A stretch of DNA of 31,705 nucleotides from Botryococcus braunii (Eukaryota; Chlorophyta; Trebouxiophyceae), in the NCBI GenBank assembly GCA_002005505.1, contig MVGU01001310.1, positions 120,001-151,705 on the forward strand, given 5' to 3'. Under the pieces are notes generated by a model. That model was not told where the DNA came from. It searched no databases and saw only the letters and a program-made list of their open reading frames with translations. Position 1 is the stretch's first letter. Every line of letters begins with the position of its first letter. Shown here piece by piece: positions 1 to 10,355 of this stretch. Position numbers and translations under genes: made by a program.

Positions 1-539
1 GTGCTATGCCAACTGGCATGCCCCTGACGGCTAGCCTTTCTTGCCAAACCATTGGCATGTGTCTTGGAGCCACGACTCGCCAGACCATACTCATTAGTGG
101 CAGCAAGGCAAAGCCCACTGCTATGCAGGCCATTTGTGGGAACCTGAGTTGCAGATACATAATGCCAGGCATGGGCAGTTGTTGGCACTACTGGGATGCG
201 AGGTGCGGAACTGAAACCGCAGCTTGAGCCTGTTTCCACAGGATTAGAGTTATAGGCCAAGATGCTTGGTAAACTGTCAATCCCATCCACACGTATGTTA
301 AAAATGAAAAGCTCGGGCAACCTAATGCCGCCACACGTGATTGACACTGCAAATGAAGATGCTATGTCAATGGCAAACACATGTCCTAAGCTGCGGCCGT
401 CAATCAAAGGAATTAGAGTGCAAGGAGGACGTAAGGGGACTGTCAACAAAATGAAACACAGAATTATGAAAAGAAGCAGAAGAATTTCGTGTGGACTGCA
501 CGAATAAAAGCCATTGCAGATCGCACAATAGAGAGTCAT
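1..539 (-). CDS. Partial open reading frame with N-terminal hydrophobic segment, unrecognised
   Basis: I checked this minus-strand frame codon by codon. It is open from an ATG at 539 to the window edge, about 179 codons with no stop; the in-frame stop just upstream is at 552-554. Such a length is unlikely by chance at this base composition. After about 17 residues rich in Cys and aromatics comes a run of about 16 hydrophobic residues (EILLLLFIILCFILLTV), followed by Pro/Arg. That looks like a signal anchor or uncleaved signal peptide. The rest is Ser/Thr/Gly/Ala-rich with scattered His and Trp and no motif I recognise. The same DNA read on the plus strand gives two shorter, Lys/Arg/Met-rich frames that look less like protein. 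Possible internal acceptors (TTGACAG, TTTGCAG) mean it may be an exon with a different start. Function unknown; secreted or type II membrane protein is only a guess. Confidence 0.35.
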   Translation of the reverse strand, partial: MTLYCAICNGFYSCSPHEILLLLFIILCFILLTVPLRPPCTLIPLIDGRSLGHVFAIDIASSFAVSITCGGIRLPELFIFNIRVDGIDSLPSILAYNSNPVETGSSCGFSSAPRIPVVPTTAHAWHYVSATQVPTNGLHSSGLCLAATNEYGLASRGSKTHANGLARKASRQGHASWHS

Positions 540-1497
540 AGACAGTCCCGATTAAGCTGCTCTTCATGATGTAGCATATTAATTACTTCTAATTACCCCA
601 AGACAGTGCTAAGAAGTCCACAAACTTAGGTCACATTTACCAGAAACAGCCCCATGCATATGGCGGCCAAGCACCAGTAGCCGCCAAGAAGCCCGACTTC
701 CAGGGTCATGTTGGTATGAAGCAAAACCATACATAGCTATGACACCATTAGTGATAAAGTGCTCTCTCCAGTTGTTTTGCGTGCTTCTACAGCATTGCTC
801 AAAACAAGTCGCGAGTACTAGAGGGCACCCTCAGCTCCTTACTAAAGGTGCTTAGCTTACAAGCAATTGGCTTGAAAACCAGAACCATGCCATCATTGTC
901 AGCATCGAGAGAGAAAGGCATTGGCTGTTCAAGGGGCCGCAGGGTTCCGCAGGATCGGGTCGCGGACAGGACTCCCCCAGGGTGCGGTAACCCCAGCGGG
1001 ATCGTCTGTGACGATTCGTCACCGTCACATTCGCCGTGCTTATCCCGCGCCAGTCAATGACTGGCAGTGATGCGTACAGCGGTGCTGTCAAAGCATATAC
1101 GGTTTTGGGACATGACTGTAAGACTCCCTTGATGCTGCCATGTTACGGAATAAGTGTAATTAAGAGTCTCAGGCGACGGGTTTAAGGCCTCTGATGACGA
1201 GATCTATGGCGAAGGGGACAATGTCTGTATGGGAACTGGGTTGTGGCAAAGACATCCTTTACGGTCCGAAGTTTCTGAAAAGCAGACAGGAGGAGTTCTA
1301 CTTCTCATCAGGGTTGGAGTGGCTGATTGGGTTCAGTTACCACACACTAGCAACACTTACATAAAGTACAGCGACTGAGCGGCTGAGAGGAGCCGGACAC
1401 TACCTCCTCTCAGCCGCTCCCGAATTGGTTCCATAATAAAAAGACACATGGCCACGTGAAGCGGCCCCGAGGTTGGTTTTAAATGTATCCCGCGTCG
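540..1497. other. Intergenic stretch, nothing convincing
   Basis: About 950 bp with only short frames on both strands and no domain-like translation. No long repeat or RNA gene is visible. Two short overlapping frames at 848-1091 on opposite strands look like chance frames. Confidence 0.4.
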
Positions 1498-2033
1498 TCA
1501 GGTTCCCCCTGCCGCTCCACCCGGGGGCACGCTGACGCTCAGATTGTTGCCACGTATGACTAGGACTGTGAGGCGCCTCAGCTGGTCCCATTCGCTGGGC
1601 AGGGTGTTGAGCAGGCTGCTGCTCCTCTGGTACAGTGTCGTCAGGCTCTCCATGCCGCTCCAGTGCTTGCAGGGTGCCATCTGAAGGGTTGAAATAAAGT
1701 ACAGGTCGTGAGGCGCCTCAGCTGGCCCATCGCTGGGCAGAGAGCCCACCAGGTTGTTGTCCTATAGCCAGAGCGTTGTCAGGCTCTCCATGCCTCTGCT
1801 CTGCGCGGGTAGGGTGCCATCCAAAAGGGTTGGAGTTTATGTACAGGTCTGTGAGGCGCCTCAGCTGGTCCCATTCGCTCGGGAGAGAGCCCACTGATTG
1901 ATGCCCAACCGCCCCAGCGTTGTCAGGCCCTCCATGCCGCTCCACTGCGAGCAGGGTGCCATTCAGAGTGTTGCAATCCATGTGCAGGTCTGTGAGGCCC
2001 TTCAGCTGGCCCCATTCGCTGGGAAGAGACAGC
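1498..2033 (-). pseudogene. Decayed leucine-rich-repeat array, minus-strand arm
   Basis: Minus-strand translations in more than one frame show LRR units with cores such as SLPSEWGQLKGLTDLHM, TLPSEWDQLRRLT and SLPSEWDQLRRLTDLYI, separated by frame changes. At DNA level the block coding QLRRLT (plus-strand gtgaggcgcctcagctgg or a close variant) recurs at 1568, 1708, 1851 and 1992. The spacing is 140, 143 and 141 bp, close to 144 bp or two 24-residue LRRs. The drift away from multiples of three explains the frameshifts. The SLP/GTLP-x-xW consensus resembles extracellular-type LRRs known from plants, algae and kinetoplastid surface antigens. I see no signal peptide, kinase or membrane segment. 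With so many shifts it is a fossil, unless introns hide the missing joins. Confidence 0.6.
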
Positions 2034-2936
2034 CCTGCGACTGGGGCCAGCTGCAGCGCCTCACACCCTGCTCGCATCTATCTGAGAGGCATCCTGCCCA
2101 GTGGAGCAGGCTGGAGAAACTGACAACACTGTGGCTGGCGAGCAGCAAACCTGGGGGCTCTGCCTGCTGAATGCGGCCCGCTGGAGCGCCTCACAGACAT
2201 GGCACTAAGTCGCAACAACCTGAGCGGCACCCTGTCTGCCCAGAGCAGCAGCACGGGAGCCTGACAACAATGGGGCAATCGAACAGCAACCCAGTGGGCT
2301 TTGTGGCCAACCAATGGGGCCTGCTGAAGCGTGTCAAAAGACGTGGACATACATACAAGCACTCTGAGTGGCACCCTGCCCGCTGAGTGGAGCGGCATGG
2401 AGACCCTGGCAGCGCTGCACCTGGAGAGCGACAGTCAGCTGGGCTCCCTCTGCGCAGTGAACGGAGCCAGCCGAGGCGCCTCACAAACCTCAAGGTGGAT
2501 AACAACAACCTGAGCGGCAGCGTGCCCATGGCATGGAGCTGCATTGGGAACCTGACGTCTCTGGCCCCTAGGCGGTAACAGCCTCATTGGCAGTCTCCCT
2601 TTGAGAGAATGGGCCGGCTTGACCAACCGCAACGTCTTTAATGCAAGCCCCAGGGTCAATGCAAGCGAGCGTTTCCAGGCTCCTGTTAGGCACCTCACAT
2701 GGAACCTCCTGACAGGCCGCTTGGCTGGCTATCAACCAGTTGAGCGGCAGCGTGCCCAACAACTCGAGCGGATCCGGGCTGTTGAACCTTTCGTGGCGCT
2801 CTGCCGAACCCCCGACAACACATATCTTGGAAACGTTGTACGGCAGCGGGAAACCGGGTTTACAGAAGCTGGTGGCCAACTGTTGGCTGTATCACCAAGC
2901 GTAGGCTCCTCCTGCCTGCCCACCCTGAACTGTTGA
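2034..2936 (+). pseudogene. Decayed leucine-rich-repeat array, plus-strand arm, head-to-head with the previous one
   Basis: From about 2034 the same family of repeat is read on the plus strand: CDWGQLQRLT, SGTLPAEWSGMETLAALHL, RRLTNLKVDNNNLSGSVP, then SLPLREWAGLT and QLSGSVPN. The units lie in different frames and are interrupted by stops, so no continuous protein survives. At DNA level the plus-strand GAGCGGCATGGAGA pieces mirror the CTCCATGCCGCTCC pieces of the minus arm. The two arms are therefore related inverted copies, not two unrelated genes. Cys/Trp-containing sequence after 2850 (ANCW) may be a C-terminal cap. Decay, an inversion within one array, or an assembly join are all possible. 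Confidence 0.6.
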
Positions 2937-3964
2937 GCAATGGAGGGCTGCTGAGGGAGCGCGCCCGCAGCTACTCATGGAGGAAGTGCAACTGCCACGA
3001 TGAGTTGGTCTTCCATTGGGTTGACCTCAACATCATCTCTGGCAGGTACTTCAGCAGGTCCATGACCGGTATTTATAATTAAGGGAAAAAAAAAACTAAA
3101 AAACTATTAAAAAAATAAAATTAAAACTATCAGGATGCGCCGCACGTTGTTGCGTTGTTGCTCCAACAACTTGTTGGAGCGCTGACCTCCTTCAACCTCT
3201 ACATGTTTGCTTACAGCTTGGGGCATAGGTCTGAGTGTAGTTGACTTCTACAGAGTGAGAGGCGATAAGTGTACATCACATTCTATTGAACTCTGGCACA
3301 GCTTGCGTTGTAGCACCACCTCAGAAGGCTTGTTGTAGCATTAAAAAGCTCAACGGCGGCTGGCCAGACAGACAGTATTGTGGGCCAACTACCAAGTTGG
3401 CAGTGCTTAGGTTGATGGTTCTTGTGACTTCTTTACACAACTGCAAAGACTGCAAGAGCTCGTGAGCATTAGCGGCCTTCTACGGTTTTTTTTAAAATAC
3501 CATAGCGGCCCTAATTACTTTTAAGGACCATTTTTTTTTTTCCGGTTTGAAATTGACATTTTTGGCAGGTTTTAATTGCTTTTAAGGGGCCATACCGGGA
3601 ATAACCGAACAATTTATATTGTTTTCAGGCCAAGGGCCCTAATGGTTGCTCAACAGGCAGCTCGAGCTGAACTTGCGTTTCTGTTCCGGAGATCTCTAGA
3701 GAAATTCAGACATTGTGGCTTCCAAGTTGAAATTAGATTTCCTGCAAAAGTTTATGTAACGGTATTCAAGTTGATGTATTGATATGCGCTTTGCAGGCGC
3801 CTTCCCAAACATGAAGGAGAGTTTGAGGAAGGTTTTTAATCTTTTTGGGGGTATCGCGGGACAATTCTCCGGGGTATTTTATTATTTTAAAAGTCCCGCA
3901 GCGGGCATTTCTTAGGCTTTAATGTGCTCAAATTAATTCAAATAATAAAATAAAATAATTATGA
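2937..3964. other. AT-rich stretch with A/T homopolymers
   Basis: Contains A-rich runs near 3085-3125 and T-runs near 3485 and 3530. The T-runs are flanked by two similar words, taattacttttaagg near 3511 and taattgcttttaagg near 3573. The segment 2978-3081 (+) could encode a short Cys/His/Trp-bearing peptide ending in a stop. Two acceptor-like sites near 3740 on the minus strand could lead to alternative last exons of gene A. Nothing firm. Confidence 0.3.
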
Positions 3965-6140
3965 TCAAAATAAATATGATACGGTATATAGAATGCTAGG
4001 AGCAATCCCCTGGCCGCGGGTCACCTTGAAGACGTCATTGTGTTGTAAGATGCGTACAGCCTCATTTTTACACCATTTTTCTCTGGGGGAAATTGGCATG
4101 TCAATACCATGTGTGAAGTCTACTGGAGGGACCCAATTGGGTAAGCAAGACACGACGCTCCAATCAAGATCCCCCCTTTCACCCCCCTGCGCGGGGGACG
4201 GATGCTCCTCACAGCATGCGAGTCATGAAGTTGGAAGGACCATAGGGGTATGCTGATTACAGGGCTTGTCATCTCCAACATGGAAGAATTGAACCCACTG
4301 GATTTAATTGACGTCGCACAAGTATTCTGCAGGTAAGTGAGGGGCGACCTCAAGTTGTGTTTAGACAGAAGAAACCGTCCCCCCTGGGGGGGGGGGGGGG
4401 GGAGGGGTCAACGGGCATACGATCGCAAAAGGACGGATGAAGGTCTTTGTTGGTAGCTTTCCCCGCAAAGCCAGCTCCCAAGCGGTCAAAGACTAGGGCG
4501 ATCTAGTTGAGGCAGCCTTAAACATGTACAACAACACTGGTACAACACTAAGGCGCAAGTGTCTCCCATTTGGTATACATCACGAATATGGAATCAAACT
4601 ATTTTTGTCAGTCGAGGCATCAACTACCCTCCGGCGTGGATGCAACATAGATGCAGAGGGCCGATATTACAAATTGAGGGTTGGATGGAGCAAGCCAGCC
4701 AAGACGAAGATACTGGCCACCCCAGCTCACCCGAAGACCTTATCCGGACCACCCCAGCTCTGCAAACCCCCTTTCAAAGGTTTGCGCCTGCAAGCCCAGA
4801 CGAAGAGATACCGGCTGTCAAAGGTTTGCGCCTGCAAGCCCAGACGAAGAGATGCCGGCTGCCAAAGCCGAGCCAACCTCAACGCCACACACAGCAGGCT
4901 GGAAACGCTAAGCATTGTTTCTAAAGTGAATGATAGGACAGGTGGATGAATGAGCCACTTACGATGGAGGTGACATCAGTATCACCACATTCAAAGAACG
5001 AAAATGTCCTGCGACCGACTTCAAGGTCGACACCAGCAAGCACGGACAAGTCAACGTAAAACCCAGTATTTTGCTTGCAGGTTGCAATGCGCAAACTTGA
5101 ACAGCAAGCAGGAACAGCAGATACGAGGCCAAGGTGAAGACATGTCAACCTGAAACCATCCGGTCAGTCTGGCTTGCAAGCTGAAAAGCGGCAACTTGAG
5201 TTCAGAAATCACTACTATTGGATGTATACACGTGACTTTTCCGGCACCGGGGGCCTGAGCCTGATATATATCAATTTTACCTTGAAGTCACTAGCAGCAT
5301 CTCAACAAGAGCTTTTGTTGGTACCAATAGCAAGGCATCAGTGAATAGCTTTCCATACCGCCAGAATATGCACAGTTACCGTGAGCGCCGTAGCGGCCAC
5401 CATTTTGTAAAAACCCCCAGACTAACATGAGGGTGCACATCCTAACCTGCTTTCACTCGCATGATCGGTATCAGTTCACTCTTGCAACTGCTACTTCTCT
5501 CACAAACAGCTCAGAGCATTGTATCTGTCTCAGCAGCAATGTGCAACAGCTTCAATGAAGACCCAGACCCGATCAACCAACCAAATGGATCAGCATGAGA
5601 GCAACCTTCCGCTCACATGTACCCATGATTGGCCAGCGAAAGGACATGAAATCTCCTGTACGGTACGAGATGATGGCGCAAATGAATCTGCAGCCACCTC
5701 CCTTCAGTCAGGATAGGCCAACCCAGGATGGCCCGTGCAAAGGTGAATCCACTCTGAGATAACCCTCCCCAACGTGGTTCAACATCACCCCTCAAACCCA
5801 GCTAAACATGCATAACTGTATGTGCATCATCAGCCAGAAGAGCGCCCCTGGGCCTTTACTCGAGGGGCAAAGCATATAGACCTGGACAAGTCCCTCAAAA
5901 ACACTGGAGTATGCAGGTGTGTCAGGGGAAGAGCTCAGTCCTCTCCTCACATGACATGACATCCCGAGACAAATTCTTCACGACTTCCACGGCATCAACC
6001 CCACAGATCCCATATACTTTTACCCCATATATTTTATTTTGGCACAGAGGGGCCTGATAAAAAATCGAGTCCCCTCCGAGATATTCACTACCACTTCTTA
6101 TGGTAAAGCACAACGGGCATTCAGACCTGCATAAAGCCAT
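3965..6140 (-). CDS. Gene A: unrecognised multi-exon protein of about 219 residues
   Basis: Proposed exons in transcript order: 6140-5951, 5687-5617, 5073-4963, 4326-4261 and 4186-3965 (stop at 3967-3965). Donors read GTGAGG, GTGAGC, GTAAGT and GTAATC. Acceptors are CTGCAG, GCAAG, CTGCAG and CGCAG. Phases run 1,0,0,0 and coding length is 660 nt. The start is MALCRSECPLCF; the following residues contain IRSGSEYLGG and VYGICGVDAVEVVKNL, then FYVDLSVLAGVDLEVG, and the last exon has WVPPVDFTHGIDMPISP. Cys-rich N-terminus, no obvious signal peptide or membrane helix, no family I can name. Weak points: the 5073 acceptor is GCAAG, not CAG. Exon 4 could instead end at 4213, leaving an implausible 26-nt intron. 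Further 3' exons near 3.7 kb are possible. Confidence 0.45.
4386..4402. repeat. Poly-G tract (17 nt)
   Basis: Uninterrupted run of 17 G on the plus strand inside an intron of gene A. It is one of several G or C homopolymers of 12-17 nt in this window. Confidence 0.9.
4775..4862 (+). repeat. Tandem duplication, 44-bp unit
   Basis: Two copies (4775-4818 and 4819-4862) begin caaaggtttgcgcctgcaag and differ at only two sites (gatacc/gatgcc and ctgt/ctgc). A third copy starts at 4863 and stops after a few bases. Because 44 is not a multiple of three, the duplication shifts frame, so the overlapping plus-strand frames of 4524-4949 are not evidence of a gene. Lies in an intron of gene A. Confidence 0.85.
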
Positions 6141-7026
6141 GACAGAGCGCCTCAAGTAATTATACAGGTGTAGGATGATTGTTGACACCCCTCCCCTTAC
6201 CCAGCCCGAGGTGCCCAATCAAGTTAGGAGATGTGAAATCGGGGAACAACGCTTCTTCTCCATTGTCGGGTTCAGTGACACCAACGGTGCTCCTACTACT
6301 ACTAAGCACACAAGACACCACGGCCCAGCAGTCAAGAGCTGAAGTGAATGACCTTACCAAGGCCATGTTCCCAAAGAAGGCCGACAACAACCAGGAGCAA
6401 CTCTCAGCCCTGCTACATCTGCTCCTTCCCTCAACTGGTCACAGACACAGCAGCACTCCAGGATCGTGAAGAGACATCAGGATGCGTAATCGGCAACGAA
6501 TGCCGCCCAATGCCGACCATTGGAAGGCACCACGATTACCGCATCACCAAGGAATGTAGTCTACAAACCAGATAACAACTGTTGGGATTATTCACTGTTT
6601 CATGACTTGGGACGATATTGTGCACAGCTACGTTAAAACCACAACTGCGCTTGTGGAAGTCATTGAAATGACATAAGCTACATGTACAGTCACCTCCTGT
6701 TGATATCTTCAACCCTTCAGTGCCCTTTTTGCACTGCAGTTAAACTTTGTCCAGGGATTCAGGACAAGAAGCGCCAACCACAGAGCGTTGCTCGAACGAC
6801 ACGCCGTACAGCCAGAATCTATTCTGGTGTCATCAGGACTATTCATACTTCATCAGTCGAGTCATGTGTGGCTGACAATATGAGTTCCTTCCGTTGCTGT
6901 ACTCTCCTTGTACTGATGCTAATAGAAGGAAAGGCAGCAGCACCCGTACAACAAGGGGTGGCAGCAATAACAGCCTGCTGATGTACAGAATCAGAATGTT
7001 GTCACAACCGCAAGGCCACGGATAAC

Positions 7027-8307
7027 TCACAGACCCGAGGAGCGCCGTTGCAGGCTCCGACCGCGAAGGGCACTGATCACATCTGTAAAAACATCATCGA
7101 GTCCCTTACCCTGGACTAGCCTGTGCAAGTCCTCAACATCTCCTTTGATAGTCGCACAATCATTCGGGTTGGCAAGTGGGATGGCCCGCTCCATGGCGAA
7201 TGCAAGGTCAAGCAGCGTGGTCCCGTGCGCAATTGCTTGCCAAACCGCCTCTGCACGAGCACACAAGCCCTGATTATAACATCCTGCACATGGACTTCAG
7301 ATATAAATGCAACCTTTGAGACTACATGAGGGCAGACCAGTGGCAACACACAACGCTCTCAAGAAAACATAACAAGAGGGCGTGCAATCTCTCACAAGGG
7401 TGGATTGTTATCCCCATGTGCCGATTGATAAACAGATGCCTATTATGCATCAGTGCACGCTCGCGCAGCAGCATAACTTTCTCACTTGGAAAAAGTCCTT
7501 AGACTCTGTAGGATTTAGCAAACAGTGTCATATGACATGAGAAAAACGAACTGTGGCTTGGCTGAAGATATGGTCGGGCCTCGTACTAGGGATTTCCGAT
7601 GGCCGTACAACTTCTTCGGCTATTGCAACCAGTGCATCAAGAGCCCGTCCTCCATGTCCGTTTCGGGTGTATGCCTCTGCTTTTCTTATTATTTTTGTGA
7701 GAGACACCACCACAAGATTAACCCGAGCTGCTTGCTGGTCTGACCGTAAACCGTCTAGCAGGTGTACGGCTTCTGAAGCTTCCTCTGCAAGCTGAGCAAT
7801 CTATGCCCCAGCCCCAACCCCAAGTCACAAACAAAACAATGCCCATAATTCAATCCATTTGAAGACATAAAATGTGAGCCACCTATTGGTGATGACGAGC
7901 TGTAGCAACAGAGAGTTCTAATTTTGGTTCCCCCAAGAACATGGGCCTTCAGAGTGGAACAGAACCCAATACAGGACACGCAGATGCTTTAAGACACCCC
8001 AATGCTTTCCACATCGCAACTCCATGAACATGCCGTCCAAACACACTAATGCTGGCCTTCCACAAGCGCAAACTCAGAGCTCTCAACTTTTTTGGCGGGA
8101 GCATACGGACGCTCGCTCAGCTCCAATTTGGGACACTGTTCAGTTGCTCAACTTGAAATAGTCGCTCAACTTGAAATAAAGGTCCCAACAAACTCATGGG
8201 CTTCAAAAGAATACATAATTTGGAAGTAAGGCGTTAAAAACAAACATGCACAGCCCTCCCCCTCCTGCCACCCCTCCCTCTCCCTCCTCCCCACATCCTC
8301 CCTCCGC

Positions 8308-8344
<37 letters not shown>

Positions 8345-9850
8345 CGCGCACACGTGAATACGGGATGGGGGAGTGGTGTCGAGTCGCGGAAGTGTGAGTG
8401 TGGATGTAGGTGAGATGTGCACGGGCCTTGATGAGCACATTCAATATGCCAGTGCAGCTAGCTGGCCAAATCCTATCTCAGACCTTGAGGCCTGATGCGC
8501 ATTGGCATCCAAGATTGTTGGATTAAATTGTAGATATGATAAAGAGTAGTGACGACTGTTGGATTAAATAGTCACTCGACGGATGACCCTCGAATCCGAC
8601 ATCCTTCGTAGTGGCATTGACCATACATATGATGTGACTCAACGGTCAAGCCTATTTCAGGGACACTTTATCTCAAATGCATTTTTCGTGGATTTGCAAG
8701 TAAACCCCTTCAGCACATGTCAGGAAAATTAGCCCTCACATTGCTTTCCTTCACTTTAAATCCCTGTTCTTTTTCTTGCAACTTTGACCACAGACCTCAC
8801 AACCAGCCCTGGAAAGGCCGAGATTGCCAAGAGTGGCCACTCAGCCACCTCAAAGATCGCCGTCTGCACAAAATAACCCCGAGTTCGATCCATTAATCCT
8901 TTAAAAGGGTGTAATAACATGATCTAGAGAAGTCTAAACAATTACCTCAGAAGGATGTGCCTTCACAGCTGCTGCAGCTAGCAAAGCTTCTGCAACATCA
9001 GAATGCCTTCTGCTGGCTTCCCAGAGCAAGTCCCGAACCTGTTCAGAAAAAGGTTGCCCTTTTCATTGTGCTCTAACTCAGAATGTAGACAATCTTCGGC
9101 CCGTGCAAACACCTCAAAATAATGCACAAACTAGCGGCGAATGCGTCCTTGACCAGTCTTATACAAGAGCGACACATATTGCAATCAGTAAACCCCAAAC
9201 TTTAAGTGTATGTCTTATGTTCCAGAGACTAGATTACACATGCGTCCACCCGCACTGCACATCGCTCACCGTGCGCTCGGGAAGTGCATGGACCAGTTTT
9301 GCAAATTCCCTTTCGGGGTGGATGTACTCCACGGCATACAATCCGCTCTTCTGGTGTCTCATCACCTGCAACCACCCTTGTGTCCCTTTGCGACACACAA
9401 CAACTGTCCACAAATGACCAAAATCTCCATGGCAAATACCAGACATGCAATCTCCCTATAGCATCTTGTGGTCGGAATATTGAGAGCCACATGCATAGTT
9501 GTCTGTCTGCAGGATATGCTATTGGCAAACAAGAAACCTTTATCCAACCGCTTCTATATCCTCAATCTTCAAATACACTCTGGATTGCCTAGAGTGATGC
9601 TCATTCAAACCTCACAAGCGGAAGTTTTTTGCGCAGTCAGCTACGTTTGGGAAGGGAATATCAAGGACTGCACCAGCCACAATATACGACACGGCCGTGT
9701 CCCTCACGAAAACTGCCAGTACAACTCCAATTAAGCAAACCAATATACAAGAACACAAGCTTTCAAAATAAATTGCTTCTCCATGTGCCAAAGGCCACCT
9801 TTTTCCCAAGGAACAAAGTGCCCACAAGGGACGGAATATCCCCGGTGCAT
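7027..9850 (-). CDS. Gene B: unrecognised helix-rich protein of about 274 residues, seven exons
   Basis: Exons in transcript order: 9850-9799, 9712-9616, 9506-9440, 9365-9270, 9038-8946, 7782-7587 and 7250-7027 (stop TGA). Phases run 1,2,0,0,0,1 and match at every join; the sum is 825 nt. Donors are GTGGCC, GTGAGG, GTATTT, GTGAGC, GTAATT and GTACGA. Most acceptors end CAG; the one at 7783-7784 is best read as GCAGAG|G. Readable blocks are VSYIVAGAVLDIPFPNVADC, GLYAVEYIHPEREFAKLVHA, DLLWEASRRHSDVAEALLAA, EASEAVHLLDGLRSDQQAAR and VEDLHRLVQGKGLDDVFTDV, ending RGRSLQRRSSGL. The second half is strongly amphipathic-helical and Ala/Leu/Glu-rich, like a helical-repeat or adaptor protein, but I cannot name a family. 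The last four exons are the most secure; the start at 9850 is tentative and upstream exons may exist. It faces away from the TspO-like gene. Confidence 0.55.
8310..8341 (+). repeat. (TG)n microsatellite
   Basis: About 31 bases of uninterrupted TG dinucleotide in the 1.16-kb intron of gene B. It follows a C/T-rich stretch (8240-8309) and is followed by alternating purine-pyrimidine sequence (tatgcgcgcacacgtg). Confidence 0.9.
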
Positions 9851-10355
9851 TTGATCACTGTCACACTCCTCGATAACACAATATACAGCAAAAAGACATT
9901 TTAAGACTTCACGGAGGCACGCACGATTGGGAAGCCGTCCAGGAGGATTTACGACACCAATATGGAGTACCGACACGAACCGCGACGGATCCTTACGAGG
10001 CAGCACAGCGAAACCCTGTCAGAGATCCAGCAGCAATTGGAGATGATGAAAGCATGAGACACGGATACAAGGGTGTTGCAATGAATGTTGGACAAGGCGA
10101 AAGTCGAAAATGGCGTCCCGTTTAGAACCGTTCTAAAGAGAACTTCGTGGCTTGCCAAGAGACAGACCGTCACGTCCGTGTGACACAAGTAGGCGATCAC
10201 GTGCGTATCGAACTAGCGACGTACGAGCTGCTCTGGGTTCTGCATGATAAAAAGGATTAGGAGCTGCCTCGGGGAACACGGGACTTGCTTTGGTAAAGGA
10301 AAGTAGATCAAGTTGTTGAGCCTTCCTTTTGATTTACAGAGACAGGTACTGTAAC
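9851..10355. promoter_or_regulatory. Divergent intergenic region between gene B and the TspO-like gene
   Basis: About 505 bp separate the proposed start codons of gene B (minus) and the TspO-like gene (plus), so both promoters should lie here. No TATA box, CCAAT box or repeat stands out at a convincing distance from either start. The assignment rests on gene orientation alone and depends on the tentative gene B start. Confidence 0.35.

Noticed and set aside
4524..4949. Three overlapping plus-strand frames
   Set aside because: The 44-bp duplication repeats the same DNA in a shifted frame, no domain is seen, and the stretch sits in an intron of gene A on the other strand.
6179..6575. Plus-strand frames with blocks such as RAEVNDLTKAMFPKKADNNQ
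   Set aside because: Somewhat protein-like, but no splice partner, no domain, and open minus frames over the same DNA; evidence too thin to call a gene.
7083..7109. GTAAGG...TTTTTACAG on the minus strand as a 27-nt intron in the last exon of gene B
   Set aside because: The uninterrupted frame (KGLDDVFTDVISALRG) is protein-like and ends naturally, so no intron is needed.
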